The position numbers and the translations under genes were made by a program. The notes below the pieces were generated by a model. It saw nothing but the letters and a program-made list of their open reading frames with translations, was not told where the DNA came from and did not search any database. Of a DNA stretch of 64,000 nt, positions 46,196 to 57,893 are shown one piece after another (positions within the stretch are counted from its first letter, which is position 1; each line of letters starts with the position of its first letter). This stretch comes from Sipunculus nudus (lineage: Eukaryota > Annelida > Sipuncula > Golfingiida > Sipunculidae): NCBI GenBank assembly GCA_026874595.1, contig CM049314.1, positions 68,382,300 through 68,446,299 on the forward strand, read 5' to 3'.

Positions 46196-49100
46196 CGACC
46201 TATTTCCGAAATCCCCTAAATATTTCATGAGATTTCGTTTATGATTGGGAGAGATATCTTGAGAATTAACGCACACACAAACACACAAGAGCGGGGATGA
46301 ATGCATACCCTCCTGGACCGCGAAGGGGGGCCGGGTCCTACGAGTCCTTTCGTGGAGAAGGACAAACGACGGACGCTAGGGCTGACTTTAAAATTAAAGA
46401 AAAGCCGGCTTCGGGACATGTAACCTTAATTGCACTTCAACCGACCAAATAAAAATATTCTTGTCATGTAAAACTACAGCCTAGCTGTAGATAACGTAAA
46501 AGGGGCCTTAAAGCTTCCCAGGTATTCATACGAAGGGAATTCTGAGCAACCTTACTCTATACCCCCATACCTGCATTTCATCTGATTTTCGCACGATGAC
46601 TGAATTTATCATCTTTATCACAGTTAAACTTTTAAACAACAAACGACTATATTTAAAACCTATCGTTTGCCGTTAGACAAGAGGAAACATGATTGTTATA
46701 CTGAACACTAAACGACTTGTATATATAATTTGTGCCTGAAATCACTTAGCAGTATTCATCCATTGGTCAAGATGCAGGTGTATGCCTAGCCGGCGAGACG
46801 GGTAGAAATTGATCAATCACTGGCCATTCCGCTTGTACGATAACCACTAATAGAGTTCACTAATAAAAAGATTTGATAAACACTAAACTCGTAACAGGAG
46901 CTCCTAGAACACGTTAGATCATATGCATAGTGATAAACAATAAATATGACCCTGACCCTTCTCGAAAGCAGGCTGACGTCACTCTAAATAGCTACATGCA
47001 AATGATAGTTTGGTGAACCTTACAGTCAATGTAAACGATACGCTTGCACAGAGCAGAGCAGTCGGTGTAAACTCTAACTTAATTTTAATAAAACACATAC
47101 CCGTACAAGCCAGGGGTATCATATTTGTACTCCGAGTAAGCCAATCATATAGGCCTAAAAAGTCAACTATAACAAGATCATACATTTATGAAACAGAGAC
47201 GGGGAGGCAGAGAATATTTGAAACAAGGACATGGCCTCAATTTTTATCGCATCTCTTATTTAATAGGGCTGTAGGAAGCCTAGCCGTCCGTTAATTTATG
47301 TCACCAGATCCAAGATCCTGACTTAATATCTAGGTTGAACTTACTAGGTCTAATGGTATGATTTATGCTCTGTCAAAAGACAAACTGCTCTACATGTAAT
47401 TTAAACCAAAACTGTAAATGTGTAAAAAATATACGAAAGCGACATAAGTAGGTAATATAAATTTTGCATTAATATATACTAAAATAAACCGCTCTTTCCA
47501 GATGCTATAACCTGTTATTTTTTTCTATTTGTGTCTCCCGGAAGGAAAACTATCAGGATTTTTCTTGATGTACAGCTCGAGTTTACTGTATATGATGATT
47601 AAGACTTCTGTCAATCTAAAGGATGGGCCAACCGTCACTCCCAAAATACAAGTAACATATAAAAGAAATAACTATAGAAAAAAAGCCTTCCTTGAGAATT
47701 TGGTCATTTGTGTGAATATGTTCTAACTAATTTTTATTGGTCACAGAGAACAAAGAACTAATCAGTGGGTCGTTTAACAAGTGACCCAGGGGTCATGACG
47801 CTCTACTGACTACGAAGACATTCACAAAAGGAATTTTATCATTTGAATGCCAAAATTTGCAGATGGTATCCCATTCAACTGACACATAGCTCAGAGGATA
47901 TGGGTAAAAGAGACCTTTTTTCAGGTTTCCAAGGAGATTTTTCATGCACCTCCCTGAATGTCAAGTATGAAGATTCTAGTTGCAATTCAAGGGCCATATT
48001 TGAAGGTCTAAAAAAAAAATAAAAATTTAAATAAAATGCGTAAAAATTGAAAAAAAAACAGGTGGCGCCACCAGTCTGCAGTAACTGGTGAAACACTCCA
48101 TGATGAATGTGCATGCCAAGAATCATGGTGATCAATGCATTTGCTGTCCAGTTATTTGAGCTTTTGTATCAAATTTTTATTTATTCTGAGGGGTACTTCT
48201 GAGCCCCATAGCTCTGAGGATATGGGTAACAGACCTAATTGCAGGTTTCCAAGAAGATATTTCATGGACCTCCTTGCAGGTCAAGTTAAAAGATTCCAGG
48301 TCCAGCGGTTACGATTTGTGCATGGTCAACGGACGGACAGACGGACGGACGACGGACAAAGAGTGATCGCTATAGCTCGGACGACTTTCAGTCAGCTGAT
48401 CTAAATAAAATGAACATATCTTGCGGGTCACTATTTGTACCCTATTCACGGACATGATTACCCATCGATATAGCTCAGGTGACTTTCTGATCTTTTCACT
48501 CTGGCATCCACAAATGTTATCGAACAACATCAACAGCTGTTATAGTTATAATGAGCATACACATAATGTAAAACAGGAACGACAGGTACATGTACATAGA
48601 TAGGTTAATCGTACTCGTTGAAGAATAAATGTTTATCCTGGCCCGTCCATTCTTGACACATGCATGTACGGAAAAGATCGGGTTCTAAGTAACAGTGGAA
48701 TTTGAAATGATTTACTGGCTTGAAAACCAGGAAAAAGTACAAGTTATACTTAAGTAAACAGGTATATTATCAGTCACGCCCCATAAATCAAGGACGTTTT
48801 CAGGCGATGCCACGCAAGGGGACAATGTTCATTAAACAGAGTGTTTGCGTTGCATGATTTGTATGTGTACTTATCGTGTTCAAGCTCGAAACAGTGTGAT
48901 TCGCCCATTCTGCTGTTGCCGTTGACGCCGTGTCCAAAGGCCTTTCTGTCAATCAAATTCTTGCTTTATCGTATTAGGTTATAGGTTAAAATTGAAGTGT
49001 GTCTCAAAGCTTACAGTTTTATTAGAGTTGTTTACATGTTTAACAGCTTTATGTCAGTTTTTTTTTTAATTTATAAAATACTAGCTGTTAAACCCGGTAT

Positions 49101-51950
49101 ACCGGGCTATATACCAGGGCGGGGGAGATATATTAACTGAGATGTGGAATGTTGGCTCATTTTTTTATTCTAAAAGTTAAAGAAAAATATAATTTTTCAG
49201 TTGGATACTGTCTCAAAAAGAAATGTAAAAATATTGTTTACATTTATTTTGTGGCGCTGTGCTCCTGGCAAAAAAAAATTATACCCGGTGTGTTTACCTT
49301 GAAGACCTGGTCAGTGATGATGTTTACAATGCGAACCGGAATGAGACGAAGGGGCATTCAGGTTTCCGATGATATCTGACTGGTTTCTATCGTTGGACGT
49401 ATAAAGAATAGGTTCATGTGTGAAACACATGAAAGATAAATTACATGTATGTTGCAAGGAAACTGTTCCTGAAGAAAGAAACAGAAATATGCATACCTCG
49501 TAAGTAGCAGAAGCGGACCCAATGGGACCCCATGCAGAGGGTCGGTATCCAATTTTCAGCCGCCGGAAAAAAAGGTCTTTTTTGTCGTATCAGACCGATT
49601 TTGAGGCCTGAAACCCCCGCCACCACCCAATCCCAACCCTGTTCCTGAAACTGGGGCCCTGAATTAGGTTTTTTTATTAATTCCTCCTGGGTTGAACTCT
49701 TCCATGTACACACTTTGGTTCCATGTACATTATAATTATATAAAAATTCTCTTATCATGTGTATTATGTATGTATGCGTGTGTGTGTGTGAGTGTATATG
49801 GAAGGGGCAGAAGAAAGCAACATGATTAAATGTTAAAGCAAAAAGGGAGAAGGGAAGACAGAGCACGAGAATTCTTCTCTGTAAATTTATCGGCATATTT
49901 TCGGCATCGTTTTCTCCTGTCATGAACATAAAATCTGCCAAAAGAATTATCACCAAAGCTATTTCATAGCTAACTAGATAATTTCTTGGTACCACAGGTG
50001 CCATGGCATCCCCAGACAATTAATCCCCCCCCCCCTTAAGAATAGCCCCCCCCCCCCCCCCATCTTCAGCAGCATATACTGACACTTTGCAAGTGACTAT
50101 TGTTTCTTCCATCTATCAACTTGAGAAACAATATTTCACAAAATATGAGGGCTAATATGTTGAATCTGTCTTGAGGAAAGAGCATTAATTTATTGAGAAG
50201 GTAGGTGGCGCCACCTGTCTGGTTTACAAGAAAATTTCCAAAGATGGATAGACATGCCAAATATAAGACTAATATCTTGAACCACTCCAGAGATATGAGC
50301 AATTTTCACCCAAAGCACGTGTCCAGAATGATGCCACGGCAAAACGATTGCAGATGGCGCCACCAGTCTTGAGTACAAGGTGGAGGAGTTACATGATCTA
50401 TGGATATGCACAATTTCAGGCCAATAGGACAAATCACTCCTCAGAAAAATGCATTAATTTTTTCTACAAAAACGGGAAGGTAGGTGGCACCACCTGTCTG
50501 GTTTATGAGTAAACGTCCCAAGATGGATGGACATGCCAGATTTCAGACCTATACCTTGAACCACTCCGGGGATATGAGCAATTTTCACCCAAAGCACATG
50601 CACAAATGGACGCCACGCCTAAACGAGTGCTGATGGCGCCACCAATCTTGAATACAAGATGGAGGAGTCCAAGAACTTTAGATATGCACAATTTCATGCT
50701 AATTAGGGCAAATCACTCATCAGAAAAGGGCATTAATTTATTCTACAAAAAAGGGAAGGTAGGTGGCGCCACCTGTCTGGTTCACGAGAAAACTTTCCAA
50801 GATGGATGGACATGCCAAATTCCAGACCAATACCTTGAACCACTCCGGAGATATGAGCAATTCTCCTCGTCCTCTCACCTATATCAATGCACATGTCAAG
50901 TTTGGTAAAGATCCGTAAAATATTTTTTGAGTCCAAACGAAATCTCTGCGGCTGCGGCGCGACCGTGCTTAAACCATAGTATCCCGACTTTGTCTGGGGA
51001 TACAATTATCTGACTTACTTTTTCTGTTGGTTATGCTTATGTCGGCAGAATGGCACGCCCTGACATGTTGTGAATTTGTTAACGCTGGTTAGAACGTTGT
51101 CCTATATAATCTTACCGAAACCAGTAATGATCAAGGTACAATTAAATCTACTTGTTCAGTCTCACTTGACACCCAAAGTATGTGTACACACAATCGTGGT
51201 ATACCTAGTTTAAGTTCTTGGAGCATGATATATAATATCGACTCTGTGCGATTGTTGACCGATTTGCTTTAGGAATATTTCCTCGTTTTAAAGGTACGAA
51301 CGTGGGTATGGTAGTACCTAACATTTATTCGATGTAAGGCCATGTAAGTTGTGCCTCAAAAATAAAGTTTAAGTGGGGGTTCTGATTAAAATCTGAGGTT
51401 GAAAAGAAGGCTCCTTCAGCATTCCCTCTGGCTAAAATCATATTACATCTGAGGGATAGACATAGAGCGTACTATATTGTATCACATGTTCAGGTAAATG
51501 TAATCTGCAATTATGCTGTGGACAAACTGTTTCTCATTTATCCTTTTATATATTCTGAATGATTTTGTGCCGGGGATCAGGTTATGTTGATCAGTGGGAA
51601 CAGAGTTTCGCGGATAATATGTCTTCGGCTAGGTATCTCCGCACACATGTGAACATGTGTTCTTCCACTTAGATTACTTCTGGCCTTCCGTCTTTGCCTA
51701 TCTAGTCTGGTTGAAAAGCACACTCATGTGAGCCTGAAATTTTGCATGTCGATAGATAGAACTTTGAATGTCCTATCTTGTTCACAAGGCTGAGACCATC
51801 TGGAGTTGTTTTTGTGTGGCGACAACCCGTGCGTCTATTCTGGGTAAAATCGCACATCTCAGCGTGGATGGATGATAATTTTTGTATTTCTATATTACTT
51901 GGTTCGTTTTCCCTTTTCACAAAACTGATAGTGTTTCTTACCCGTGTCTC
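46195..51950. repeat. Segmental duplication, copy 2, with insertions
   Basis: This is collinear with 38330-40810 but interrupted by block X-like sequence (about 47290-48960), a stretch at 49090-49880, and the TIR element at 50008-51001. A dispersed repeat copy lies at 47779-47870. No gene is supported. Confidence 0.8.
50008..51001. mobile_element. Non-autonomous TIR element with 283-bp tandem core
   Basis: The ends are ATCCCCAGACAA (50008-50019) and its perfect complement TTGTCTGGGGAT (50990-51001). Inside, a unit of about 280 bp repeats at about 50198, 50481 and 50758 (AGGTAGGTGGCGCCACCTGT, ACCACTCCNGRGATATGAGC). The duplicated locus at 40190-40217 lacks the whole insert. No transposase is present. 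Confidence 0.75.
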
Positions 51951-52278
51951 GTGTTTAGTTCAGTATCCCCGGTCATCTGTCGTTGTTCCAGCCTCTAACC
52001 GTTTTGGGGTCGTCACTGTGACCTCGCTCTCCATACTGTAGGCTCTCGTGAAGTGAACATTCTACTCGCTATATTCAGCAGTCCCCCCCCCCCCCCCCAT
52101 TGCTGACCTCTGCATAATTAGCCATTCTCGTGAAAATTCCACAATTTCTTCCCATGTTGATTTCCCGAACATTATTGTTACAACAAGTTTAGTTCTTAGA
52201 AATTTGATGAACTCGTGTGGTACCTGAAATGGGATCTCCTCTGGTATTGCTCCTAGCCGTGTGCCGTAGGTCTGCCTT

Positions 52279-52576
52279 AATTTATAAATTAAACAAGACT
52301 TACCTGTAAGTTGAAGTTTGATTGTAATTCTATCCACTCATCAGCAGCACTAAGATCAATCGAGAATGCGCATGCGCACTGGAAGCGTCATTTTTTGAAG
52401 CAGGAAAAAACCATGTGCAAATTTTATATAGGGGGGGGGGGGGGGGGGGGTTCAGAGGTGGGCGATTGCTCTTAGTGCTGCTGATGAGTGGATAGAATTA
52501 CAATCAAACTTCAACTTACAGGTAAGTCTTGTTTAATTTATAAATTCTATCCACTCATCCAGCACTTTAAGATCAA
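52279..52576. repeat. 3' end of DIRS element: ITR, perfect inverted repeat and ICR
   Basis: Arms 52279-52355 and 52470-52546 form a perfect 77-bp inverted repeat with a 114-nt loop. The loop holds the inner part of the ITR and a run of 20 G (52431-52450). A further complement of the opposite ITR edge lies at 52543-52576. This is the layout expected of an internal complementary region used to close a circular intermediate. Confidence 0.85.
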
Positions 52577-52684
52577 GCGAGACTTCAAAGCACACATGGT
52601 TTTCCTGTGACTATCTAATGAATAATAGAAGGCAGGTTTACTGAATACAACAACTTTATTAGTAAACATACCATGTAAACAGCT

Positions 52685-53896
52685 TCACTTGTGTGCTTTA
52701 TCAAGGATTGTTATGCCATATTGGGTGTCATCACTGACTGGCTTGTCATAAAACTTTCTAAATGTACACTCGCTGCTCCAGCCAGCAGTTCGCATGATTT
52801 GCTGTAGTGGAACATTCATTTGTTTTGCTGCGGACGTAGATGCTGCACGTGCACTGTGTGCCTTGTATACTTGTGCATCTATTCCTGCATTGCTAAGTAC
52901 ATTTCTAACCCAACGGCCTAAGGTGCTCACACTAATGCTCTTGTGCGGCTTAACATAACTAATGAAAAGTTAACTACAGTGTATCATACTGACTGTTCTA
53001 TCTAGATTGTCGTCCAATAGTCTAACTAAACACAGGTCTGGGTCTGATGGGTAGGCAGGTAAGACCAGATCTGCTACATGTCTACCAGGTTTAGACTGCT
53101 TAACTAAACTTCTAATCTGAAATCTATAGTGTGTTTTTGTTTTTTGCATGTGTTCTACATCCATCAGTGTAATGGATTGGCATCTGCTACCTGTTACCAG
53201 GACACACAGCATGGCTAGCTTCTCAGTCAACTGTTTCAATGTGAGTTGTTGACCACAATTAAGTGATTTTAGGTAATTTAGAACTGTTTTCACTTCCCAA
53301 ATTTGTGTATACCTGGGCAAACTGGGCCTGGTTTGAAAAATAGATCTCAGAAATTTTTTAACAAGTGGGTGATTTCCCATGCTGTCAGGCCAATTTTGAA
53401 TTTTTACAACTGCTGACAATGCTGACCTTGCTGTGTTCATGGCAGAGTAAGATACGCCTGTGTCAAAAAGGTGTGTAAAAAAGTCTAAAACGTCTTTCAG
53501 TTCAGGGTCAAGGGTGTTAAGACTGTTCAATTCACAAAACTGTTTCCATTTTTTTAGATATACTTGGTATTGAGCTTTGGTCACAGTTCTCCATGCATTT
53601 AAAATAATGTCTTGGGCTCGAACCGAAATCCCATCTTGCTGTAACCTTTCCCTGATAATCGACAGGCTATCATCTGAAGTTTTGGCCAGAGTGGATGGGT
53701 TTTGTGTGGGTCGGCTGGTAATTGCAGAAGGTCTTTCCTGTTTGGCAGTAGTACTGGAGCTTCCAGCAACATCTGGCATAGGCGAGGCCACCAAGGTTGA
53801 GTTTTCCATAATGGAGCTATCACAATCGCCTCGCCTTTGTCTTCCCTGAGCTTTTTCAACACTGAGCCCATCAAGCTGAAAGGAGGGAAAATCCAC
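52685..53896 (-). pseudogene. Tyrosine recombinase of DIRS-like element, one in-frame stop
   Basis: The frame is open from about 53896 (overlapping pol) to 52685, except for TAA at 52972-52970. The N-terminal part has a core-binding fold (VTKAQYQVYLKKWKQFCELN). Catalytic motifs are VTGSRCQSITL (first Arg), KAHSARAAS (His-x-x-Arg) and AGWSSECTFRKFYDKPV (Trp, final Tyr). The stop falls just before LFISYVKPHKSIS, between the first Arg and HxxR, so it removes the catalytic end. Readthrough cannot be excluded but a point mutation is simpler. Confidence 0.85.
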
Positions 53897-55530
53897 ATAA
53901 ATCTGTTATTCCAGTTTACAGTGAAAGCATTTACAGCTTCAGCACCTGGATCAGCCTTCCAGGCAACATACGGCTTTACCTGAAAATTTAGTCTGGATGC
54001 AAACATGTCTATCTCTGGTGTACCCCACATATAAGCAAGTCTTTGAAAAATACATGCATCTAACATCCATTCAGTGCGATCATCAAACTTTCTACTTGCC
54101 CTATCGGCTTCAACATTAAGACAACCTGGGATATGAGTAGCTGACAGCCAAATTTGCCTTTCTTTGCACCACAGCCAAATGAGCCTTGCTAATTTGTTAC
54201 ACTTGAGGGAGTGTGTACCTCCCATATTGTTTACATATGCCACTGCTGTGACATTATCCATTTGAATAAGCAAGTGTATATTCTTAATATCTTTGCACAG
54301 TGAAAGGAGTCCAAGATATGCAGCTTTCAGCTCAAGATAATTGATGTGTTCTAGACAGTCAGTACCAGCCCATTTCCCCCCTGTGGCTTCCATGCCCTCA
54401 CATTTAGCACCCCAGCCTAGTTTAGACGAGTCTGTTTGTAATGATAGTTGAGCTTTCCCATGACAGATAGGATTTTTGTCTCGATGTGCCTGGGCAATCC
54501 ACCAATCAAGGTCACATTTTGCTTGCAATGAAATGTGCATCACCCTTTCAAAATTGCCATTGTTTTGCTTTAATGCAAGAATTTTATCTATTTCCAGTTG
54601 TCTGTAATACAGTTGAGCAAATTTGACACCTGGTGCACATGAAACTAGTATGCCAACCACTTTTGCTACTGTTCTTATGTTTACTTGTTTTTGTGACAGC
54701 AGTTTGTTTGCCCAGAGGATTATTTTTTCTTTTTTGTCATCATTGATACTCACAGTCATGTCACTAGAATTTAGTATAAATCCCAGGTGTTCTAGTACTC
54801 TGGTTGGGGTTGTCACTGACTTTTTTGTGTTAATGTAAAATCCGAGTTTTGTAACTAAATCCAATGTTACATGCACATTTTCTTTACACTGTTCAAATGT
54901 ATCCCCAACCAGGAAAAAATCATCCAGGTAATTGCTTGACACAAAACCTTGTGACCTAAGATGGGCTAGCACTGGTTTGAGTAGTTTTGTAAATAGATAT
55001 GGGGCTTGTGAAAAACCATTGGGCAGGCAAGTGAACTGGTACATTACATTTCCAAATTCAAATTTCATGTATTTCTGGTATTTTTCAGCAACTGGCACAC
55101 TATAATAAGCATCAGACAGGTCTATTGATGCCATAAAACAGTTGGGTGTCATAAGTTTTGTACATGTATGAACGCTGTCCATTTTGAAATGCTTATATTT
55201 TGCAAATTTATTCAGGCTTTTCAGGTTCAAAATAACCCTGTGACTCCCATCTTTCTTTGGCCGAAGAAAAATATGTGAAACAAATTGCTCAGGCTCTTGA
55301 TGGCTCTCAGTAATGACACCTTTACCTAATAATTTCCCTATTTCACTTTTGATTATAGATTGTTCTGAATCTGAGAAAGTAGGTGCCCTATGAAAAACTT
55401 GTGATGGTACCTCTTCAAAATCAATTTCACAGCCTTTTACAATTTCAAGAACATATTGATCAGAGGTTATACTGTCCCATTCTGTATATGCAGACTTTAT
55501 ATTACCAGCTTGAAAAGCTGTAGGGCTCAC
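53599..55530 (-). CDS. Reverse transcriptase-RNase H of DIRS-like element
   Basis: The 643-codon open frame starts at GTG; the frame stays open upstream into gag, so expression by -1 frameshift or reinitiation is likely. RT: IFLRPKKDGSHRVILNLKSL near residues 87-106, SIDLSDAYYSV (Asp 137), LPNGFSQAP, NYLDDF (Asp 203-204). RNase H: LQTDSSKLGWG (Asp 367), NYLELKAA (Glu 400), QMDNVTAVAY (Asp 425), VEADRAS (Asp 476). The tail has PEIDMFASRLN, FPPFSL and APLWKTQPWW, a region typical of DIRS pol and possibly related to the methyltransferase-like domain of DIRS-1. Confidence 0.9.
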   Translation of the reverse strand: MSPTAFQAGNIKSAYTEWDSITSDQYVLEIVKGCEIDFEEVPSQVFHRAPTFSDSEQSIIKSEIGKLLGKGVITESHQEPEQFVSHIFLRPKKDGSHRVILNLKSLNKFAKYKHFKMDSVHTCTKLMTPNCFMASIDLSDAYYSVPVAEKYQKYMKFEFGNVMYQFTCLPNGFSQAPYLFTKLLKPVLAHLRSQGFVSSNYLDDFFLVGDTFEQCKENVHVTLDLVTKLGFYINTKKSVTTPTRVLEHLGFILNSSDMTVSINDDKKEKIILWANKLLSQKQVNIRTVAKVVGILVSCAPGVKFAQLYYRQLEIDKILALKQNNGNFERVMHISLQAKCDLDWWIAQAHRDKNPICHGKAQLSLQTDSSKLGWGAKCEGMEATGGKWAGTDCLEHINYLELKAAYLGLLSLCKDIKNIHLLIQMDNVTAVAYVNNMGGTHSLKCNKLARLIWLWCKERQIWLSATHIPGCLNVEADRASRKFDDRTEWMLDACIFQRLAYMWGTPEIDMFASRLNFQVKPYVAWKADPGAEAVNAFTVNWNNRFMWIFPPFSLMGSVLKKLREDKGEAIVIAPLWKTQPWWPRLCQMLLEAPVLLPNRKDLLQLPADPHKTHPLWPKLQMIACRLSGKGYSKMGFRFEPKTLF

Positions 55531-55535
55531 CTGCT

Positions 55536-57029
55536 CTAATGGTGGAACTGTTGGTAGTTGTGCTGCCTGTGGCTGCCACCCGGGTTATGGGGTTTCCCCT
55601 TGTGTTTTGTCGCCTGTTGTTTTCCCCTGTTGTTTGGGAAACCTGCATGTTTTCGTGGCGACTGTGGGTTGAACCCTAAAAAAGGGTTTCTCTTCTTGTA
55701 TGTCAAAGAGTGAGATTTCTTGGGGTTCTGTTTCCCAGCTGGTTTGTTCATCAGACTCTGTGTGACCTTGTTGATCTCTTTAAGTTCCGATACTTTTAGT
55801 GCAAAGTCTGAGCCAAAAAGATTGTCCACCGGTGCCTTTTCTCCACAAAGGGCACTGAATTCTGGGTTTACGCTAGTCTTAAATCGCGCCCTTCTGTTCA
55901 GATCAATTTCATGAGAACTGTCACTTAGCAACGCCACTGCTACCGACAAGAGATCTGTGGTTTCCTTCACGGAAGGCGGCTCTGCCATGCATTCACCTGC
56001 TTGGATGTACATGTTTAAGGCAATAGACAATACTGTTATACCTTTCAACAGCGTTTTCTGTACATTCTGCAGTGCCAGATCGCCTGTTCTGGCCTCCCGT
56101 CCAGCGTTATTGAAAATTTGCTGGTTCACTGGAACCACGTCCAAACGTGGACAATTCTCTGGCGTGAGGTATTTGTCCATGGTGGTATCTTTCTCCGTTT
56201 TGTCAATCCCATTCTGAAGATAATCCGTGATCCTTTCAGCAAGTTCTTGGTCAATTTTGTCCGATGTTTGCGTCTTCTTAGTGACGAACTTGTGACAGGT
56301 TTTCAGTTTACCATGGGCGCGGCCATTTTGTTGTGCTACGTCATCAGAACTGGGCTTGTGTACACACGTGACCGCTGACCTGTCAATCAAGCTTGGTCCG
56401 CCTTGAGCGAGCTGGGGGTCTTGCTTGCGCCGTTTGGGCGGAGTGGCCTCGTCGGAAACATTAGTAATTTCACAGTCCGAGACCCCGTAGTCATTAGAAT
56501 CTGAATGCTCAGCTTCATCACATTCTGGTTCAGAAACGTCTTCTTGGTAGTTCCTTGCCTCCTCCCAAGCAGTTTTCAGTTCATTCACTACTGGGGCCAT
56601 TTTCATCATGGCCACCGTGAGGGTTTTCAACTGACCCTTAATCTCAGTCAGTTCTGACGAAACATCACCAGCCTTTTTGCTTGATGATCCCTCTTTTTCT
56701 TTACTGTTATTGGCACGGCTGTCCTTTCTACCTGTCGTAGAGGAACTTGTTTTGCCGGATGACTTGTGCTTTCCTGACGTGCTGTGTTGTGAATTATCAC
56801 TGCGTGACCTACTTTCCTCCCGGGGTTTCTCTCCCGATCTCTGCTGTTTTTGGTGCGATTTCTCGCCAGCAGGGGTCACGGTCTCACGTGCCTTAGACGC
56901 GTCTTTGGAACGTTTGTTCCTAGCGTCTGACTGCCTTGATTCTTGCAGTATGCGCCCGACCAAGTCGCATTTCGCTGGTGGGTTATCAGAACTGATGCTG
57001 TCCGTGGCTGATTCAGCCATGACGAACAA
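55536..57029 (-). CDS. Gag-like protein of DIRS-like element
   Basis: The 497-codon ORF starts with MFVMAESATD; the second Met (TTTGTCATGG) has the better start context. The N-terminal 120 residues are Ser/Lys/Arg-rich and low complexity. A helical segment follows (SSELTEIKGQLKTLTVAMMK), then an acidic stretch and a folded middle (LTPENCPRLDVVPVNQQIFN). The basic C-terminus (GFNPQSPRKHAGFPNNRGKQ) suits nucleic acid binding. No zinc knuckle was seen. Position and content match ORF1 of DIRS elements. Confidence 0.75.
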   Translation of the reverse strand: MFVMAESATDSISSDNPPAKCDLVGRILQESRQSDARNKRSKDASKARETVTPAGEKSHQKQQRSGEKPREESRSRSDNSQHSTSGKHKSSGKTSSSTTGRKDSRANNSKEKEGSSSKKAGDVSSELTEIKGQLKTLTVAMMKMAPVVNELKTAWEEARNYQEDVSEPECDEAEHSDSNDYGVSDCEITNVSDEATPPKRRKQDPQLAQGGPSLIDRSAVTCVHKPSSDDVAQQNGRAHGKLKTCHKFVTKKTQTSDKIDQELAERITDYLQNGIDKTEKDTTMDKYLTPENCPRLDVVPVNQQIFNNAGREARTGDLALQNVQKTLLKGITVLSIALNMYIQAGECMAEPPSVKETTDLLSVAVALLSDSSHEIDLNRRARFKTSVNPEFSALCGEKAPVDNLFGSDFALKVSELKEINKVTQSLMNKPAGKQNPKKSHSLTYKKRNPFLGFNPQSPRKHAGFPNNRGKQQATKHKGKPHNPGGSHRQHNYQQFHH

Positions 57030-57217
57030 ATTTGAGCGGCCTTTTCACTTGGTAAGAGCCGTTCTTCCGTCTTTAAAGTCACTAGTCAAGCGATCTGTGG
57101 CGTCAGTCGACGCATGCGACCACTCTTTATGGAAAATTATAGAAATAACCGCCGATGGCGCTTGATTAAAAATAGTAGTACTCGTTTGCTTCTTTACACT
57201 TCCAAAGATGGCTACGC

Positions 57218-57284
57218 AATGACGCTTCCAGTGCGCATGCGCATTCTCGGTTGATCTTAAAGTGCTGGATGAGTGGATAGAATT
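57218..57284. repeat. 5' inverted terminal repeat of DIRS-like element
   Basis: This is the complement of 52326-52392 with only a few mismatches, including GTGCGCATGCGCATTCTCG. The outer edge GATGAGTGGATAGAATT is repeated in the internal complementary region. Confidence 0.88.
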
Positions 57285-57893
57285 CGATTTATATTCCCTT
57301 TTGCATTCTGTATTCTGGTCCAGTGTAAATGAAAATAGAATCCTTGCATACTTCGGGACTGGAAGAGCTGCTAAACATGATTTAAATTATATTTTACGAT
57401 ATCAGCTCCAGCATTCAAATACATTTGGAGTTTTTGTAGATATAAAATAATCGAAACTGGTTCCGTTTTACTAAATGACCCCTCATGTTCTAAAGACAAT
57501 GACTTTGATAACACCTCAACTACGCAGAGACACCAATGCCCCTTAACCTATATAAATGCTCTATGCAGTTGTTTAAATAAGGTGTTTAAATTGTGTGGCT
57601 CATTAGACGGAAATTATCTTCATGAAATGTATTCTTCTCTGGAACCTAAAATTTAATGGAATATTCTGGAGGTATTTTAGTTTTTATTTTTTTTTATTTC
57701 GCAGATCGAATATTCAATTGCTGGTCGTTCCACCGAATATCGACATGGTGGTAGAGCTAATTAATATTCTTTCAATTAAGAGCTACTTCATCATGCAAAA
57801 TTAGAAGAACGTAAACACCTTACAGTGTTTATACAGTAGTGGTTCCAGGTCTCCCTCGTTTTAACCCCTGCTGTGTATAGCAAGCTTTTCGTT
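57285..57893. other. Unassigned AT-rich stretch
   Basis: No gene or repeat was recognised. Confidence 0.3.

Larger units (their letters stand above)
52279..57284 (-). mobile_element. DIRS-like tyrosine-recombinase retrotransposon
   Basis: This 5-kb element reads leftwards. Inverted terminal repeats of 67 bp lie at 52326-52392 and 57218-57284. An internal complementary region (about 52470-52576) carries complements of both outer ends. Genes in order are gag-like (57029-55536), RT/RNase H (55530-53599) and tyrosine recombinase (53896-52685). The pol frame overlaps gag in the -1 frame, and the recombinase overlaps the end of pol. One in-frame TAA breaks the recombinase; everything else is open, so the copy is young. 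Confidence 0.88.

Noticed and set aside
56677..57165. 162-codon plus-strand ORF
   Set aside because: It is antisense to the gag-like gene of the DIRS element, whose minus frame is far longer.
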